A DNA stretch of 26,867 bases from a virus: positions 64,001 to 90,867 of IMG/VR virus record IMGVR_UViG_3300025127_000017. The stretch is one strand, 5' to 3'. Numbering within the stretch: the stretch's first letter is position 1; each line of letters opens with the position of its first letter. The notes beneath the pieces were generated by a model. That model saw nothing but the letters and a program-made list of their open reading frames with translations, did no database searches and had not been told where the DNA came from. A program made the position numbers and the translations under genes. Below, in pieces: positions 5,266 through 11,938 of the stretch.

Positions 5266-6699
5266 ATGATAATAGGAACAAAACAACAAGAAGCGATTTG
5301 GCATGAACTTGCTAATGGGACAGGAGATGTAATTGTAAATGCTGGTGCTGGCACTGGTAAAACATTTACAATTGTTGAAGGTGGAAACAGAACAAAGGGA
5401 GATAATATGGCTTTTCTTTGTTTTAACAAATCCATTCAAACAGAACTTGCAGAAAGACTACCAGACAATGTAGAAGCAAAAACATTTCATGCACTTGGAT
5501 TTGCTGCTATTCGTTCAGCAGGTATTAAAACAAGAGTAAATAACTTCAAGGTTAAGAATATTATTAATGATATTCTCGGTAAGGATTTCCATGCTGCACC
5601 ACTTTGTAAGTTAATTAGTTTAATTAAAGGTTCTATGGTTGAAGGAAATGACCGTAAATCAATCTTTGAATTGATTGACCGATATAATATTAACTTTGAA
5701 TCAGACCGAGAAGAACAAATGGCTATTGAAGCGATTCCTGCCATTCTTGCCGAATGCCGACGTAATCTTGCTATGATTGATTTTGATGACATGATTTGGA
5801 TTCCTTTGGTGGAGAATTTCCCATTACCGCAATTTGATGTTCTATTTGTTGATGAAGCACAAGACTTCAATGAAATGCAAAGACAGATGATTCTTCGATG
5901 TATCGGTAATAACCGAGTAGTCATTGTTGGTGATAGAAACCAAGCAATTTACGGTTTCCGAGGTGCTGATAGTAACTCAATTTCTATTTTTAAGAAAGAA
6001 TTGGAGAGTCTTGGTCGAGAAGTCAAGGAATTTTCTTTGTCCTTAACATGGCGTTGTCCAAAATCGGTTGTTTCTGAAGCAAACCGATTTGTCAAGGAAT
6101 TTGAATGCAAAGAAGATGCGATTGAAGGTCGAGTTATGGAAAATGCACCGTTTAATCCCCAAGAGGGAGATATGGTTCTATGTAGATACAACGCTCCTTT
6201 AGTTGGTGCTTTTTACGATTTGATTATGCAAGGTAAATCTGCATACGTTCTAGGTCGAGATATGACAAAAGGGCTAATTAATGCAGTAAACAAGATTACC
6301 AAGAATAAGAACATGGGCTCTGAAGAATTCTCGGTTCTCTTAGAACAAGATTTTCAATACAATTATCAGCGTTTAGTCAAACTAAACAAGGTAAATCAAG
6401 CACAATCTTTAGAAGATAAGTTTGAATGTATTCGCATTTTTGCAACAAAGGCATCAACTGTTGGTGGTATTATTGCAGAAATTAAGCGTGTATTTGATGG
6501 TAATGAAAAAGGTGAAATTATGCTTTCTACTGTCCACAAGGCTAAGGGTCTTGAGGCAGATAATGTTTATATTCTTGCAACAGAACGTATGCCACATCCA
6601 AAGGCTACTGACATGCGAGAAGAGATGAACATTTGTTATGTGGCTATTACAAGAGCAAAGAAAAATTTGTATTATTGTGGGCCAAAACCAGCACAATGA
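5266..6699 (+). CDS. UvrD/PcrA-like superfamily 1A DNA helicase (477 aa)
   Basis: This is an ATP-driven 3'-5' type DNA unwinding enzyme for replication or repair. Motifs appear in order: Q-motif region KQQEAI (6-11), Walker A AGAGTGKT (26-33), DEAQD (196-200), GDRNQAIYGFRG (222-233), TVHKAKGLEAD in the C-terminal half, and CYVAITRAK (457-465). It is shorter than cellular UvrD (about 700 aa) and has reduced insertion domains, like phage helicases such as Dda-sized proteins. I chose ATG 5266 because AAGGAGAT precedes it; a GTG frame from 5200 would translate the conserved RNA element. Confidence 0.93.
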   Translation: MIIGTKQQEAIWHELANGTGDVIVNAGAGTGKTFTIVEGGNRTKGDNMAFLCFNKSIQTELAERLPDNVEAKTFHALGFAAIRSAGIKTRVNNFKVKNIINDILGKDFHAAPLCKLISLIKGSMVEGNDRKSIFELIDRYNINFESDREEQMAIEAIPAILAECRRNLAMIDFDDMIWIPLVENFPLPQFDVLFVDEAQDFNEMQRQMILRCIGNNRVVIVGDRNQAIYGFRGADSNSISIFKKELESLGREVKEFSLSLTWRCPKSVVSEANRFVKEFECKEDAIEGRVMENAPFNPQEGDMVLCRYNAPLVGAFYDLIMQGKSAYVLGRDMTKGLINAVNKITKNKNMGSEEFSVLLEQDFQYNYQRLVKLNKVNQAQSLEDKFECIRIFATKASTVGGIIAEIKRVFDGNEKGEIMLSTVHKAKGLEADNVYILATERMPHPKATDMREEMNICYVAITRAKKNLYYCGPKPAQ

Positions 6700-6711
6700 G
6701 GTGAAAAAGAA

Positions 6712-6876
6712 ATGAACAGTTATTTAGAACAATTTAAAATGATAAAGGATATAGCAGACGAAGAAGATATTAATATTCTTTTAGAAGAGTTGCTAAGTAT
6801 TGTTGCCAAGCATGAAGGAAATGATTACGTTATTTCCTTGCTTGGTGATTATATCAATGAAATACTTGAGGGATAA
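6712..6876 (+). CDS. Small acidic helical protein (54 aa, unknown)
   Basis: ATG 6712 follows GAGGTGAAAAAGAA, a good ribosome site overlapping the helicase stop. The product is short, acidic and helical (EEDINILLEELLSIV), with no recognised motif. Translation is probably coupled to the helicase. Confidence 0.6.
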   Translation: MNSYLEQFKMIKDIADEEDINILLEELLSIVAKHEGNDYVISLLGDYINEILEG

Positions 6877-6878
6877 AT

Positions 6879-7079
6879 ATGATTAATTTTTGGAATAAAA
6901 TACTTCCTAATTATTGGGAAACATTCTGGTATGAACAATTACAGTGGGCTATCAACTGGTGTTGGAATAGTCCACAATATCAAATGTACGAATTAGTACA
7001 GGTAAAAAATAAAATAGAAGAGGCTATGTGGAATAGTAGTATTAATGATGATTATTATAAGTTTCCACCTGCGGCTTAA
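6879..7079 (+). CDS. Small tryptophan-rich protein (66 aa, unknown)
   Basis: The start lies two bases after the previous stop, with GAGGGATAAAT as ribosome site. The 66-residue product has eight Trp and many Tyr in its first half (NYWETFWYEQLQWAINWCW), suggesting an aromatic interaction surface rather than a membrane helix, since polar residues are interspersed. Family unknown. Confidence 0.6.
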   Translation: MINFWNKILPNYWETFWYEQLQWAINWCWNSPQYQMYELVQVKNKIEEAMWNSSINDDYYKFPPAA

Positions 7080-7094
7080 ATGGAGATGAAAAAT

Positions 7095-7238
7095 ATGTTG
7101 AACAAATGGAGAAATATAATAGAAATGAAGTGTGAATGCGAAATTAGCGTGAAATACGATGGTGATTGTAGCGTTAGTTTCGTTGATGCATGGAGAACGA
7201 AAGAAGAACTTTGTGAGTGTGAAAAGAATGAAGTGTGA
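7095..7238 (+). CDS. Small Cys-rich protein (47 aa)
   Basis: This gene has a strong ribosome site (GGAGATGAAAAAT before ATG 7095). Its Cys residues form C-x-C, a central Cys and a terminal C-x-C (MKCECE...DCS...LCECE), a plausible single zinc site. It overlaps the next gene by 11 bases in another frame. The string MKC.CE near its start resembles the start of that next gene (MKCEH). Confidence 0.5.
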   Translation: MLNKWRNIIEMKCECEISVKYDGDCSVSFVDAWRTKEELCECEKNEV

Positions 7239-7344
7239 ACATAAAGAATTTATTTATATTGAAGAAGATTTTGAAGAAGGAATTATGTATTGTGAATGTC
7301 TTGATTGTGGTAAGCAATTCAAGAAAACAATTCTATGTAGGTGA
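7228..7344 (+). CDS. Small zinc-finger protein (38 aa)
   Basis: I place the start at ATG 7228 (MKCEHKEFIYIEED) rather than at an earlier in-frame GTG. The product carries C3-H5 and C22-x-C24-x2-C27 plus a terminal Cys, a compact zinc-ribbon-like knuckle (YCECLDCGKQF). The CxxCGKxF form is typical of small zinc fingers in archaea and their viruses. It may bind nucleic acid or protein. Confidence 0.55.
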   Translation: MKCEHKEFIYIEEDFEEGIMYCECLDCGKQFKKTILCR

Positions 7345-7349
7345 TTAAA

Positions 7350-7544
7350 ATGGGAAAGATGAGTCAATTAAATGCCATGTTAGATAATGGTGCATCAGCA
7401 AAGCAAATTGCAGATTGGATTTTTAGTTTGAAAGTTCAACGTGGTGAAAATATTAACGAAGATACTTTTGATAAATGTCTTGAAACTGCAAAGATGTTTG
7501 TTAGACAAGATGAGGTGAAGAAAAATGATAGAGGACATGAGTAG
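7350..7544 (+). CDS. Small helical protein (64 aa, unknown)
   Basis: GTAGGTGATTAAA places a ribosome site before ATG 7350; a GTG at 7341 is in frame but lies inside that site. The product MGKMSQLNAMLDNGASAKQIADWIF looks like a helix-turn-helix-sized domain, but I see no firm family. It overlaps the regulator gene at 7525 by 20 bases, so the two are probably coupled. Confidence 0.6.
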   Translation: MGKMSQLNAMLDNGASAKQIADWIFSLKVQRGENINEDTFDKCLETAKMFVRQDEVKKNDRGHE

Positions 7545-7968
7545 AGAACATAAAATAGACAAACTAATTTATTCTTCAGTTTTTGAACACATTGATGAAC
7601 CAAAAGAACAATTTGTTCTACCTCCACCTAACAATAATGATATTGTTAGTTTGTTCGGTCTGACAAATAGAACTGCTGTTCTTCTTGATTTAATTGAAAG
7701 AACGCCTCTTACAATTTATGAAATAGATATTCCAAGAATTGCGAAAAAATACTCTAATGCACCTTCGACTAAGTTAAGTTTGAAAAATTCTTTAACTGTT
7801 AAACGAAACGCTTTAGACCATTTTGTTGAGCAAGGATTTGTTCATGTCTTGAAAAATTTTAGAAGTAAAAGAGGAAGACCGCAGTATATCTATCATTTAG
7901 ACGTAAATAATCCGATTATTCAAGGAATAATATCGCTTATCAGACTTGAGGTGAAAAAAGATGTTTGA
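7525..7968 (+). CDS. Winged helix-turn-helix DNA-binding protein (147 aa)
   Basis: This is probably a viral transcription regulator. After about 45 polar residues comes a winged-helix domain: RTAVLLDLIERTPLTIYEID (helix 1-2), KNSLTVKRNALDHFVEQGFVHVL (recognition helix and strand), and a basic wing FRSKRGRPQYIYHL. The RGRP plus hydrophobic strand is typical of ArsR/MarR-like archaeal regulators. ATG 7525 follows GAGGTGAAGAAAA. Its target is unknown; the MazG gene overlaps its end. Confidence 0.65.
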   Translation: MIEDMSREHKIDKLIYSSVFEHIDEPKEQFVLPPPNNNDIVSLFGLTNRTAVLLDLIERTPLTIYEIDIPRIAKKYSNAPSTKLSLKNSLTVKRNALDHFVEQGFVHVLKNFRSKRGRPQYIYHLDVNNPIIQGIISLIRLEVKKDV

Positions 7969-8284
7969 AAAAGAATGGAATAAATTAGCAAAAGAAGTCT
8001 ACAAAAACGCAGTTAATCATGGATTCTGGAAAGATGAAGTGAATGATGGCGAAAGAATGGCTTTAATTCATGCTGAAATAAGTGAAGCATTAGAGGCTTT
8101 ACGTGAAGGTAATCCTTCTTCAAATAAGATTATTGAGTTTAGTAGTCTTGAAGAAGAACTTGCTGATGCAATTATCCGTATTATGGATTATGCGTTTGGT
8201 AAAGATTTAGATATTGCAGGTGCTATACTTGCAAAGGTGGAATATAACACCAGTCGTGAATTTATGCATGGTAAATCCTTTTGA
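7961..8284 (+). CDS. mazG: MazG-like nucleoside triphosphate pyrophosphohydrolase (107 aa)
   Basis: Members of this all-alpha family hydrolyse (d)NTPs, or in phages possibly ppGpp or modified nucleotides, to monophosphates. The metal-binding pattern is visible: E39-I-S-E42 (HAEISEALEALR) and E66-L-A-D69 (EEELADAIIRIMDYA), the ExxE...ExxD signature. The length fits a minimal single-domain MazG. ATG 7961 overlaps the end of the regulator gene. It probably cleans or balances the dNTP pool together with the ribonucleotide reductase at 12319. Confidence 0.85.
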   Translation: MFEKEWNKLAKEVYKNAVNHGFWKDEVNDGERMALIHAEISEALEALREGNPSSNKIIEFSSLEEELADAIIRIMDYAFGKDLDIAGAILAKVEYNTSREFMHGKSF

Positions 8285-8293
8285 GGTGAAACT

Positions 8294-8443
8294 ATGGATG
8301 ATACACAATACAATGATGACGCAGAATATCTATTGAATATGATACAATCATTTCATTCTGTGTTATTAGAGAACAAGAACAAACCTGTTCGTAAGTTAAT
8401 AGAAGCATACGAACAGTATTTCAAATTCCAATTAAAGTTATAG
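8294..8443 (+). CDS. Small unknown protein (49 aa)
   Basis: GAGGTGAAACT directly after the mazG stop provides a ribosome site for ATG 8294. The product starts MDDTQYNDDAEYLLNMIQSF and is helical with an acidic start and a basic C-terminal half. No family is recognised. It is the last gene before the second structured RNA element. Confidence 0.55.
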   Translation: MDDTQYNDDAEYLLNMIQSFHSVLLENKNKPVRKLIEAYEQYFKFQLKL

Positions 8444-8469
8444 GCATATGTTTGGCCTTTTCAGACCTT

Positions 8470-8625
8470 GTTGGAAACGGAGGTTTAAAGGTAAAAATAC
8501 ACTTGGCGACGGTGTTTGGTATTCACCGTGAGTATTTTCCTCCAACTTTAGGGGTTTATCCAGTAATAACTGCAAATTTCATATGCACGGAGATAGTGGT
8601 CACAAAAACATGAAGCAGTTCCCCC
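8470..8625 (+). ncRNA. Structured non-coding RNA element, copy 2
   Basis: It shares with copy 1 (5060-5230) the block TTTATCC-A[AG]TAATAACTGC, then CACGGAGATAGTGG and GAAGCAGTT. The outer helix has changed on both sides together: GGGG (8551-8554) with CCCC (8622-8625) against GAGG/CCTC in copy 1. AACTGC (8568-8573) pairs with GCAGTT (8615-8620). The 5' part differs in sequence but keeps the layout: GTTGGA (8470-8475) with TCCAAC (8541-8546), inner AAAATAC/GTATTTT (8494-8538) and ACGGTG/CACCGT (8509-8529), and a crossing TAAAG/CTTTA pairing (8486-8490, 8546-8550). It lies just upstream of the gene at 8644. Confidence 0.7.
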
Positions 8626-8643
8626 GCCTTTATGGTGATAATT

Positions 8644-8844
8644 ATGTTAAAATGGTTAAATAATGTATTAAGAAAAGAAATATTCACAAGGAAACCCAAG
8701 ATAAGATGTCATGTGTGTTTCCTTCCTGCAACTCACAATTTGAGAATAATCAGTAGTGAGTTTGATTCTGTTGAAGAATCAGAAATAATAATAACAATAT
8801 GTAGTGGTTGTAATGAAGATATATATGAAAGATATAATTCCTGA
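8644..8844 (+). CDS. Small zinc-ribbon protein (66 aa)
   Basis: ATG 8644 follows GGTGATAATT; an in-frame ATG at 8632 lies ahead of that ribosome site. The product has CHVC near residues 25-28 and CSGC near 54-57, a four-Cys zinc ribbon, after a basic N-terminus (LRKEIFTRKPKIR). It directly follows the second structured RNA element, so any cis-regulation by that RNA would act on this gene. Possible roles are nucleic-acid binding or transcription. Confidence 0.6.
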   Translation: MLKWLNNVLRKEIFTRKPKIRCHVCFLPATHNLRIISSEFDSVEESEIIITICSGCNEDIYERYNS

Positions 8845-8845
8845 G

Positions 8846-8989
8846 ATGAGTCATAGGTTGTATAAACCTGAGTTTCTGAATAGGACGATAAAATACGAAG
8901 CAAAACGGGTTGAAAAATACCAAGAATTACTGGGTCTAGGAATGCGCCCATACCAAGCATACCAAAAATCAAAGAAGGTGAAAATATGA
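8846..8989 (+). CDS. Small basic protein (47 aa, unknown)
   Basis: ATG 8846 begins one base after the previous stop; in-frame starts at 8813 and 8804 would overlap that gene. The product is basic and helical (RTIKYEAKRVEKYQELLGLGMRP), ending KKVKI. No family is recognised. The start is uncertain because no strong ribosome site precedes any candidate. Confidence 0.5.
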   Translation: MSHRLYKPEFLNRTIKYEAKRVEKYQELLGLGMRPYQAYQKSKKVKI

Positions 8990-9162
8990 ATAACAAAATA
9001 AAAGAACACTTGTATGAATTACTAGATATGTGCATTAGAGCAATAAGGAACTATGATATGGAAGATGATGAACATTATGAAACATTACTTAGTCTAATTA
9101 GATATAAATGTATGGACTATGTTAAAGAATTCAATTCTACTGTAAGTGGTGAGGAAGAATGA
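8986..9162 (+). CDS. Small acidic helical protein (58 aa, unknown)
   Basis: ATG 8986 overlaps the previous stop as ATGA, preceded by GAAGGTGAAAAT. The product is helical with many Asp and Glu residues and ends GEEE, whose codons form the ribosome site of the next gene. No family is recognised. Confidence 0.6.
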   Translation: MNNKIKEHLYELLDMCIRAIRNYDMEDDEHYETLLSLIRYKCMDYVKEFNSTVSGEEE

Positions 9163-9329
9163 ACCCAATCATTGAATTTATGCGTAAAAACTACAAAGGA
9201 TATAATGGCTCAAGTCGAGAAATTGGATGGTATATGTGCATCCCAATGCAAGTTATTGCTGAAACATTCGGTATGACTTTAGACGAATTGGGCGAACAAA
9301 CATGGTATTGGAAAGGTGAAGAAGAATGA
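9159..9329 (+). CDS. Small protein (56 aa, unknown)
   Basis: It starts at ATGA 9159 with GAGGAAGA as ribosome site. The middle (SSREIGWYMCIPMQVIAETFGMTLDELGEQ) has the helix pattern of a small helix-turn-helix or lambda-repressor-like domain. This is only suggestive. The end KGEEE overlaps the next start. Confidence 0.55.
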   Translation: MNPIIEFMRKNYKGYNGSSREIGWYMCIPMQVIAETFGMTLDELGEQTWYWKGEEE

Positions 9330-9508
9330 ACCGCATAGAAGAGATTGTTATGATGGAAAGAATTCTTAATCTCGAAAACAAGGCTCGAAAAGAATACCTA
9401 AAATATACTGATTGGACAGAGGTAATTGCTATGCTCTCTAAAGAAAATGAAGAAGAGTATTGGAATCTTATGGACAAATTATACGAAATTAGAGGTGTAA
9501 AGAAATGA
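9326..9508 (+). CDS. Small helical protein (60 aa, unknown)
   Basis: ATG 9326 overlaps the previous stop as ATGA. The product is acidic and predicted helical (MERILNLENKARKEYLKYTDW), possibly a short coiled coil. It overlaps the gene at 9505 by four bases, and GAGGTGTAAAGAA at its end is that gene's ribosome site. Confidence 0.6.
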   Translation: MNRIEEIVMMERILNLENKARKEYLKYTDWTEVIAMLSKENEEEYWNLMDKLYEIRGVKK

Positions 9509-10137
9509 ATATATTTGCACTAAGTAAATGTCCTGTTGAATCAGCACAACAAATGCTTGATAAGCACGTTGTAAAGATGCCAACAGAAACTTGTCAAATG
9601 TTGCATACTAATCTATTGTTTACAACGTTTAAGGGTCTTTATGGTTTCGAACCATCTCTAAAAGAATTAAAAGTATTCCATGAACAGTTTAATTCTAAAC
9701 TAATGAAACCCGCTATGTTGAATCACCCTTCAACTATTTGGGCGAGAGAATCTTTGCATAATACAAAGTGGTTATATGAGCATGGTTTGGCTCTTTGTGA
9801 AGAATTTACTTTTAGATATGGAAAAACACATGGAAGTGAACAAAGAATTCTTGATATGGATATTAACCTTAAAGATGCCTTTTCAAGTAAAGCAACTCCA
9901 GTAAAAATTGCTATGTTTGACAAATATCGCATAGAGAACACTTTTGATGACGATTGGGAATTTGTAATACAATCCTATCGTCATTATTACCTTGAAGGTA
10001 AATGGCGGTTTGCTGAGTGGAGAAAAGATAGAAGACCGAATTGGTTTCCTGCAAACCAATATGAAATCAAATACAATGAATGGGCGTTGGCATTCAATAA
10101 AGCATTCAACGCAAATATACAATTAAAGGAGGAATAA
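9505..10137 (+). CDS. Conserved marine-phage-type protein (210 aa, unknown function)
   Basis: The sequence resembles a family I recall from marine phages, starting MNIF followed by a DKHVVKM motif, though I cannot check this here. Landmarks are DKHVVKMPTETCQMLHT (19-35), NHPSTIWARES...WLYE near 73-92, then RYGKTH and FAEWRKDRRPNWF near the C-terminus. Conserved His, Cys and Trp residues suggest an enzyme or nucleic-acid-binding role, but its function is not known to me. ATG 9505 has a good ribosome site. Confidence 0.7.
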   Translation: MNIFALSKCPVESAQQMLDKHVVKMPTETCQMLHTNLLFTTFKGLYGFEPSLKELKVFHEQFNSKLMKPAMLNHPSTIWARESLHNTKWLYEHGLALCEEFTFRYGKTHGSEQRILDMDINLKDAFSSKATPVKIAMFDKYRIENTFDDDWEFVIQSYRHYYLEGKWRFAEWRKDRRPNWFPANQYEIKYNEWALAFNKAFNANIQLKEE

Positions 10138-10139
10138 AT

Positions 10140-10433
10140 ATGAGTATTACGAGAGATAAAAGAGTAGAAACAATTAGACAGATGATTTCAGAAACTTTAG
10201 ATGAAAACGATATAGACTATATGGTATGGAAAAAGAAAACTGAGGAACTAATTTTTGAATATCAAAACCCCCATATTTATGGCGGTCAAAAATTTTGGGA
10301 ATTTAGTCATCGTGATGAAGAAGTGCTTAAAGATGCTCTTTGGAAACTTATCAAATGGATGATGTCTACTCATCCGAATTATAGAGATAGCACAGTTTGG
10401 CGAAGAGGATGGACGCCACCAAAGGAGGAATAA
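10140..10433 (+). CDS. Hypothetical protein (97 aa)
   Basis: A strong ribosome site (AAAGGAGGAATAAAT) precedes ATG 10140. The protein is charged and helical with a Trp-rich second half (WEFSHRDEEVLKDALWKLIKWMM) and ends WRRGWTPPKEE. No family is recognised. The next gene repeats the same ribosome-site block, so the two may have arisen from similar modules. Confidence 0.65.
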   Translation: MSITRDKRVETIRQMISETLDENDIDYMVWKKKTEELIFEYQNPHIYGGQKFWEFSHRDEEVLKDALWKLIKWMMSTHPNYRDSTVWRRGWTPPKEE

Positions 10434-10435
10434 AT

Positions 10436-10708
10436 ATGAAAGATGAAAGTAAAATATTTTTTAATAACGTAGAGCAAAAAACTCTTCAGATGTTGAAGCA
10501 GAAGTATGGTTCAATCCATGACGCTGTTGATACAATGGAGAAAGAACTAGGAATTGCAAATGCAAATAATTATTTACAGGCAGCGTATGAAATGTTTTTA
10601 GAAAACCCAAGTTCGACTAACTATAACTATGTAATTGCTACAATGCTAACTTATCAGTATTGGAGCCAAAAAGACACAAATGAATTTATTATTACGGAGG
10701 AATTCTGA
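10436..10708 (+). CDS. Hypothetical protein (90 aa)
   Basis: I chose ATG 10436 (MKDESKIFFNN) because AAAGGAGGAATAAAT precedes it; a start at 10397 would overlap the previous gene. The product is helical (KTLQMLKQKYGSIHDAVDTME) without recognised motifs. Its last base overlaps the next start as TGATG. Confidence 0.65.
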   Translation: MKDESKIFFNNVEQKTLQMLKQKYGSIHDAVDTMEKELGIANANNYLQAAYEMFLENPSSTNYNYVIATMLTYQYWSQKDTNEFIITEEF

Positions 10709-10986
10709 TGGTTTGTAAAGAATGTGGTGGGCGTGGATTTACCCTTGAAGCAGACTACAATCATGATGTAATGATGAAAGTAGAATGTATGTCTTGTAAA
10801 GCAGAACAAGCGTTTCTTGATTTCTTAGAGCAAGAGGTTAGAGATGTTTTAGTTAATTGCAGTATTCAGAAACTTGCTGAAACAGTTGCAACTGCTATTA
10901 TTCGTTCTAACGAAGATAATACAGACCGCATTCAGATGCTTACTCAAACGAAAAACATACCTGCATTATTGGCATATGTTGGTTAA
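10708..10986 (+). CDS. Zinc-knuckle protein (92 aa)
   Basis: The N-terminus has CKECGGRGF (3-11) and CMSCKAE (27-33), two CxxC pairs like half of a DnaJ-type zinc domain (CxxCxGxG), followed by an all-helical region to the end. DnaJ-type knuckles bind unfolded protein or nucleic acid. ATG 10708 overlaps the previous stop, after ACGGAGGAATTCTG. tRNA-Arg begins 7 bases after its stop. Confidence 0.65.
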   Translation: MVCKECGGRGFTLEADYNHDVMMKVECMSCKAEQAFLDFLEQEVRDVLVNCSIQKLAETVATAIIRSNEDNTDRIQMLTQTKNIPALLAYVG

Positions 10987-10993
10987 ATAAAAT

Positions 10994-11065
10994 GGGCATA
11001 TGGTGTAATGGATAGCATTTTGGCCTTCTAAGCCGAAGATACGGGTTCGATTCCTGTTATGCCCG
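10994..11065 (+). tRNA. tRNA-Arg (anticodon UCU)
   Basis: Acceptor GGGCATA (10994-11000) pairs with TATGCCC (11058-11064), discriminator G11065. The D arm is like other tRNA-Arg(UCU) genes (AATGGATAGC). The anticodon stem TTGGC/GCCGA encloses CTTCTAA with TCT at 11027-11029, and the T arm is ACGGG-TTCGATT-CCTGT (11041-11057). CCA is not encoded. It reads AGA, the dominant Arg codon here. It is embedded between two genes, so it must be cut from a polycistronic transcript. Confidence 0.95.
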
Positions 11066-11091
11066 CTTATTCACAAAAGGAGATGAAAAAT

Positions 11092-11289
11092 ATGATAGAT
11101 TATGAACAGATGTTTAATACATTGAAAGAAGAAATAAAAAAAATAATGACAGAAAGAGATATTGATAATTATGAATGTCCGAGAAATGGAAAGTATATGA
11201 ATACTATTCAGTTCTTAAGATGCCAATTGGAAGATATTGCAACTCTTATTGGAACAGAATATGACTATCAATACCTAAAATTATGGTGA
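11092..11289 (+). CDS. Hypothetical protein (65 aa)
   Basis: ATG 11092 follows AAAGGAGATGAAAAAT; an upstream in-frame ATG at 11059 lies inside the tRNA 3' end. The product MIDYEQMFNTLKEEIKKIM is acidic and helical in its first half, with two Cys in the middle (NYECPRN and LRCQLED). No family is recognised. Confidence 0.6.
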   Translation: MIDYEQMFNTLKEEIKKIMTERDIDNYECPRNGKYMNTIQFLRCQLEDIATLIGTEYDYQYLKLW

Positions 11290-11293
11290 TAAT

Positions 11294-11551
11294 ATGACAG
11301 TAACACAACAAAAGAAACCAGTAGAATTTAGAATAGTCGATGATGAGGAATTACCTCCCATTGTTGTAACTATGAACGAAAACGATGAACCAAAGGTGAT
11401 AATTAATACCTATCACCGTATTTGGATAAGCCTCAATAGGAAACTTATTGCAGGTATATTTGACGCATTACCAGAAAAGGTAGATTATATCCTTGATGGC
11501 TATTTGCGAGAACAACGACAATACGAGAAAATGGACAAGGAGATGGATTGA
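11294..11551 (+). CDS. Hypothetical protein (85 aa)
   Basis: GGTGATAAT precedes ATG 11294. The first half is beta-rich (VEFRIVDDEELPPIVVTMNENDEPKV, shown in part as VVTMNENDEP), with an aromatic strand HRIWISLNRK, then a helical charged tail. It lies two genes upstream of the ubiquitin-fold gene, but nothing in it ties it to that system. Confidence 0.6.
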   Translation: MTVTQQKKPVEFRIVDDEELPPIVVTMNENDEPKVIINTYHRIWISLNRKLIAGIFDALPEKVDYILDGYLREQRQYEKMDKEMD

Positions 11552-11647
11552 TTGCATTTCGACAATAATGAAACAAGCGCACAACCCCAACGATTAGTAA
11601 CGCTTAAGTGGCTGAGGTATATGGAAGGAATGGAAGTGAGAATATGA
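11552..11647 (+). CDS. Possible TTG-started small protein (31 aa)
   Basis: AAGGAG (11537-11542) lies nine bases before a TTG at 11552, which opens a frame of 31 residues ending at TGA 11645-11647. The stop overlaps the next ATG as ATGA, the coupling form used throughout this region, and this is the main support. The product is short and basic at its end with no motif. Confidence 0.35.
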   Translation: MHFDNNETSAQPQRLVTLKWLRYMEGMEVRI

Positions 11648-11850
11648 TAACGCTAACAATTTTAAATGAAACAGGACATACAACGCTAACCTTATCGGAA
11701 AGCGAAGTAATTGAACAAATTGACACCCATCCGACCCATTGGGTTTTTATCAATGGTGAAATGGTTGCAAGAGAGCAAATTCGTGAAATTGCTTGGGATG
11801 ACGTTACAAGCGTCGATTTAACCCCTGCAATTGTTGGAGGTCTATATTGA
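11644..11850 (+). CDS. ThiS/ubiquitin-like beta-grasp protein ending GG-LY (68 aa)
   Basis: The product fits the ThiS/MoaD-type ubiquitin fold. An N-terminal strand pair (MITLTILNET, HTTLTLSE) is followed by a helix, the core strand WVFINGEMVAREQI, then DDVTSVDLTPAIVGG. The NGE-x-V-x-RE...D-x-V pattern and the glycine pair at 65-66 match ThiS. Family members are adenylated at the C-terminal glycine by a ThiF/E1 enzyme. Here two residues (L67, Y68) follow GG and would have to be removed, which a JAMM peptidase such as that at 18294 could do. ATG 11644 follows GGAATGGAAGTGAGAAT. It is the last gene before the terminator at 11884. Confidence 0.65.
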   Translation: MITLTILNETGHTTLTLSESEVIEQIDTHPTHWVFINGEMVAREQIREIAWDDVTSVDLTPAIVGGLY

Positions 11851-11883
11851 TTTAATTCAATATATTTCAAGCCACGAACTTTT

Positions 11884-11924
11884 GGGGGAGAAGGACTGTT
11901 GGGGTTCTTCTCCCCCTTTTTTTT
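11884..11924 (+). terminator. Strong hairpin and T8 terminator
   Basis: GGGGGAGAAG (11884-11893) pairs perfectly with CTTCTCCCCC (11907-11916), followed by eight T (11917-11924). It divides the + strand gene string into two blocks, the helicase-to-Ubl block and the ribonucleotide-reductase-to-clamp-loader block. Confidence 0.85.
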
Positions 11925-11938
11925 CATTGTTGATTATT

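Noticed and set aside
5487-5924. Long antisense reading frame within the helicase gene
   Set aside because: It mirrors a conserved helicase coding region on the other strand, lacks a ribosome site, and its product resembles nothing.
5060-8625. Structured elements as RNase P RNA, tmRNA, SRP RNA or a cobalamin riboswitch
   Set aside because: None of the hallmark blocks I know for those RNAs (for example the RNase P conserved regions or the B12 box) is present.
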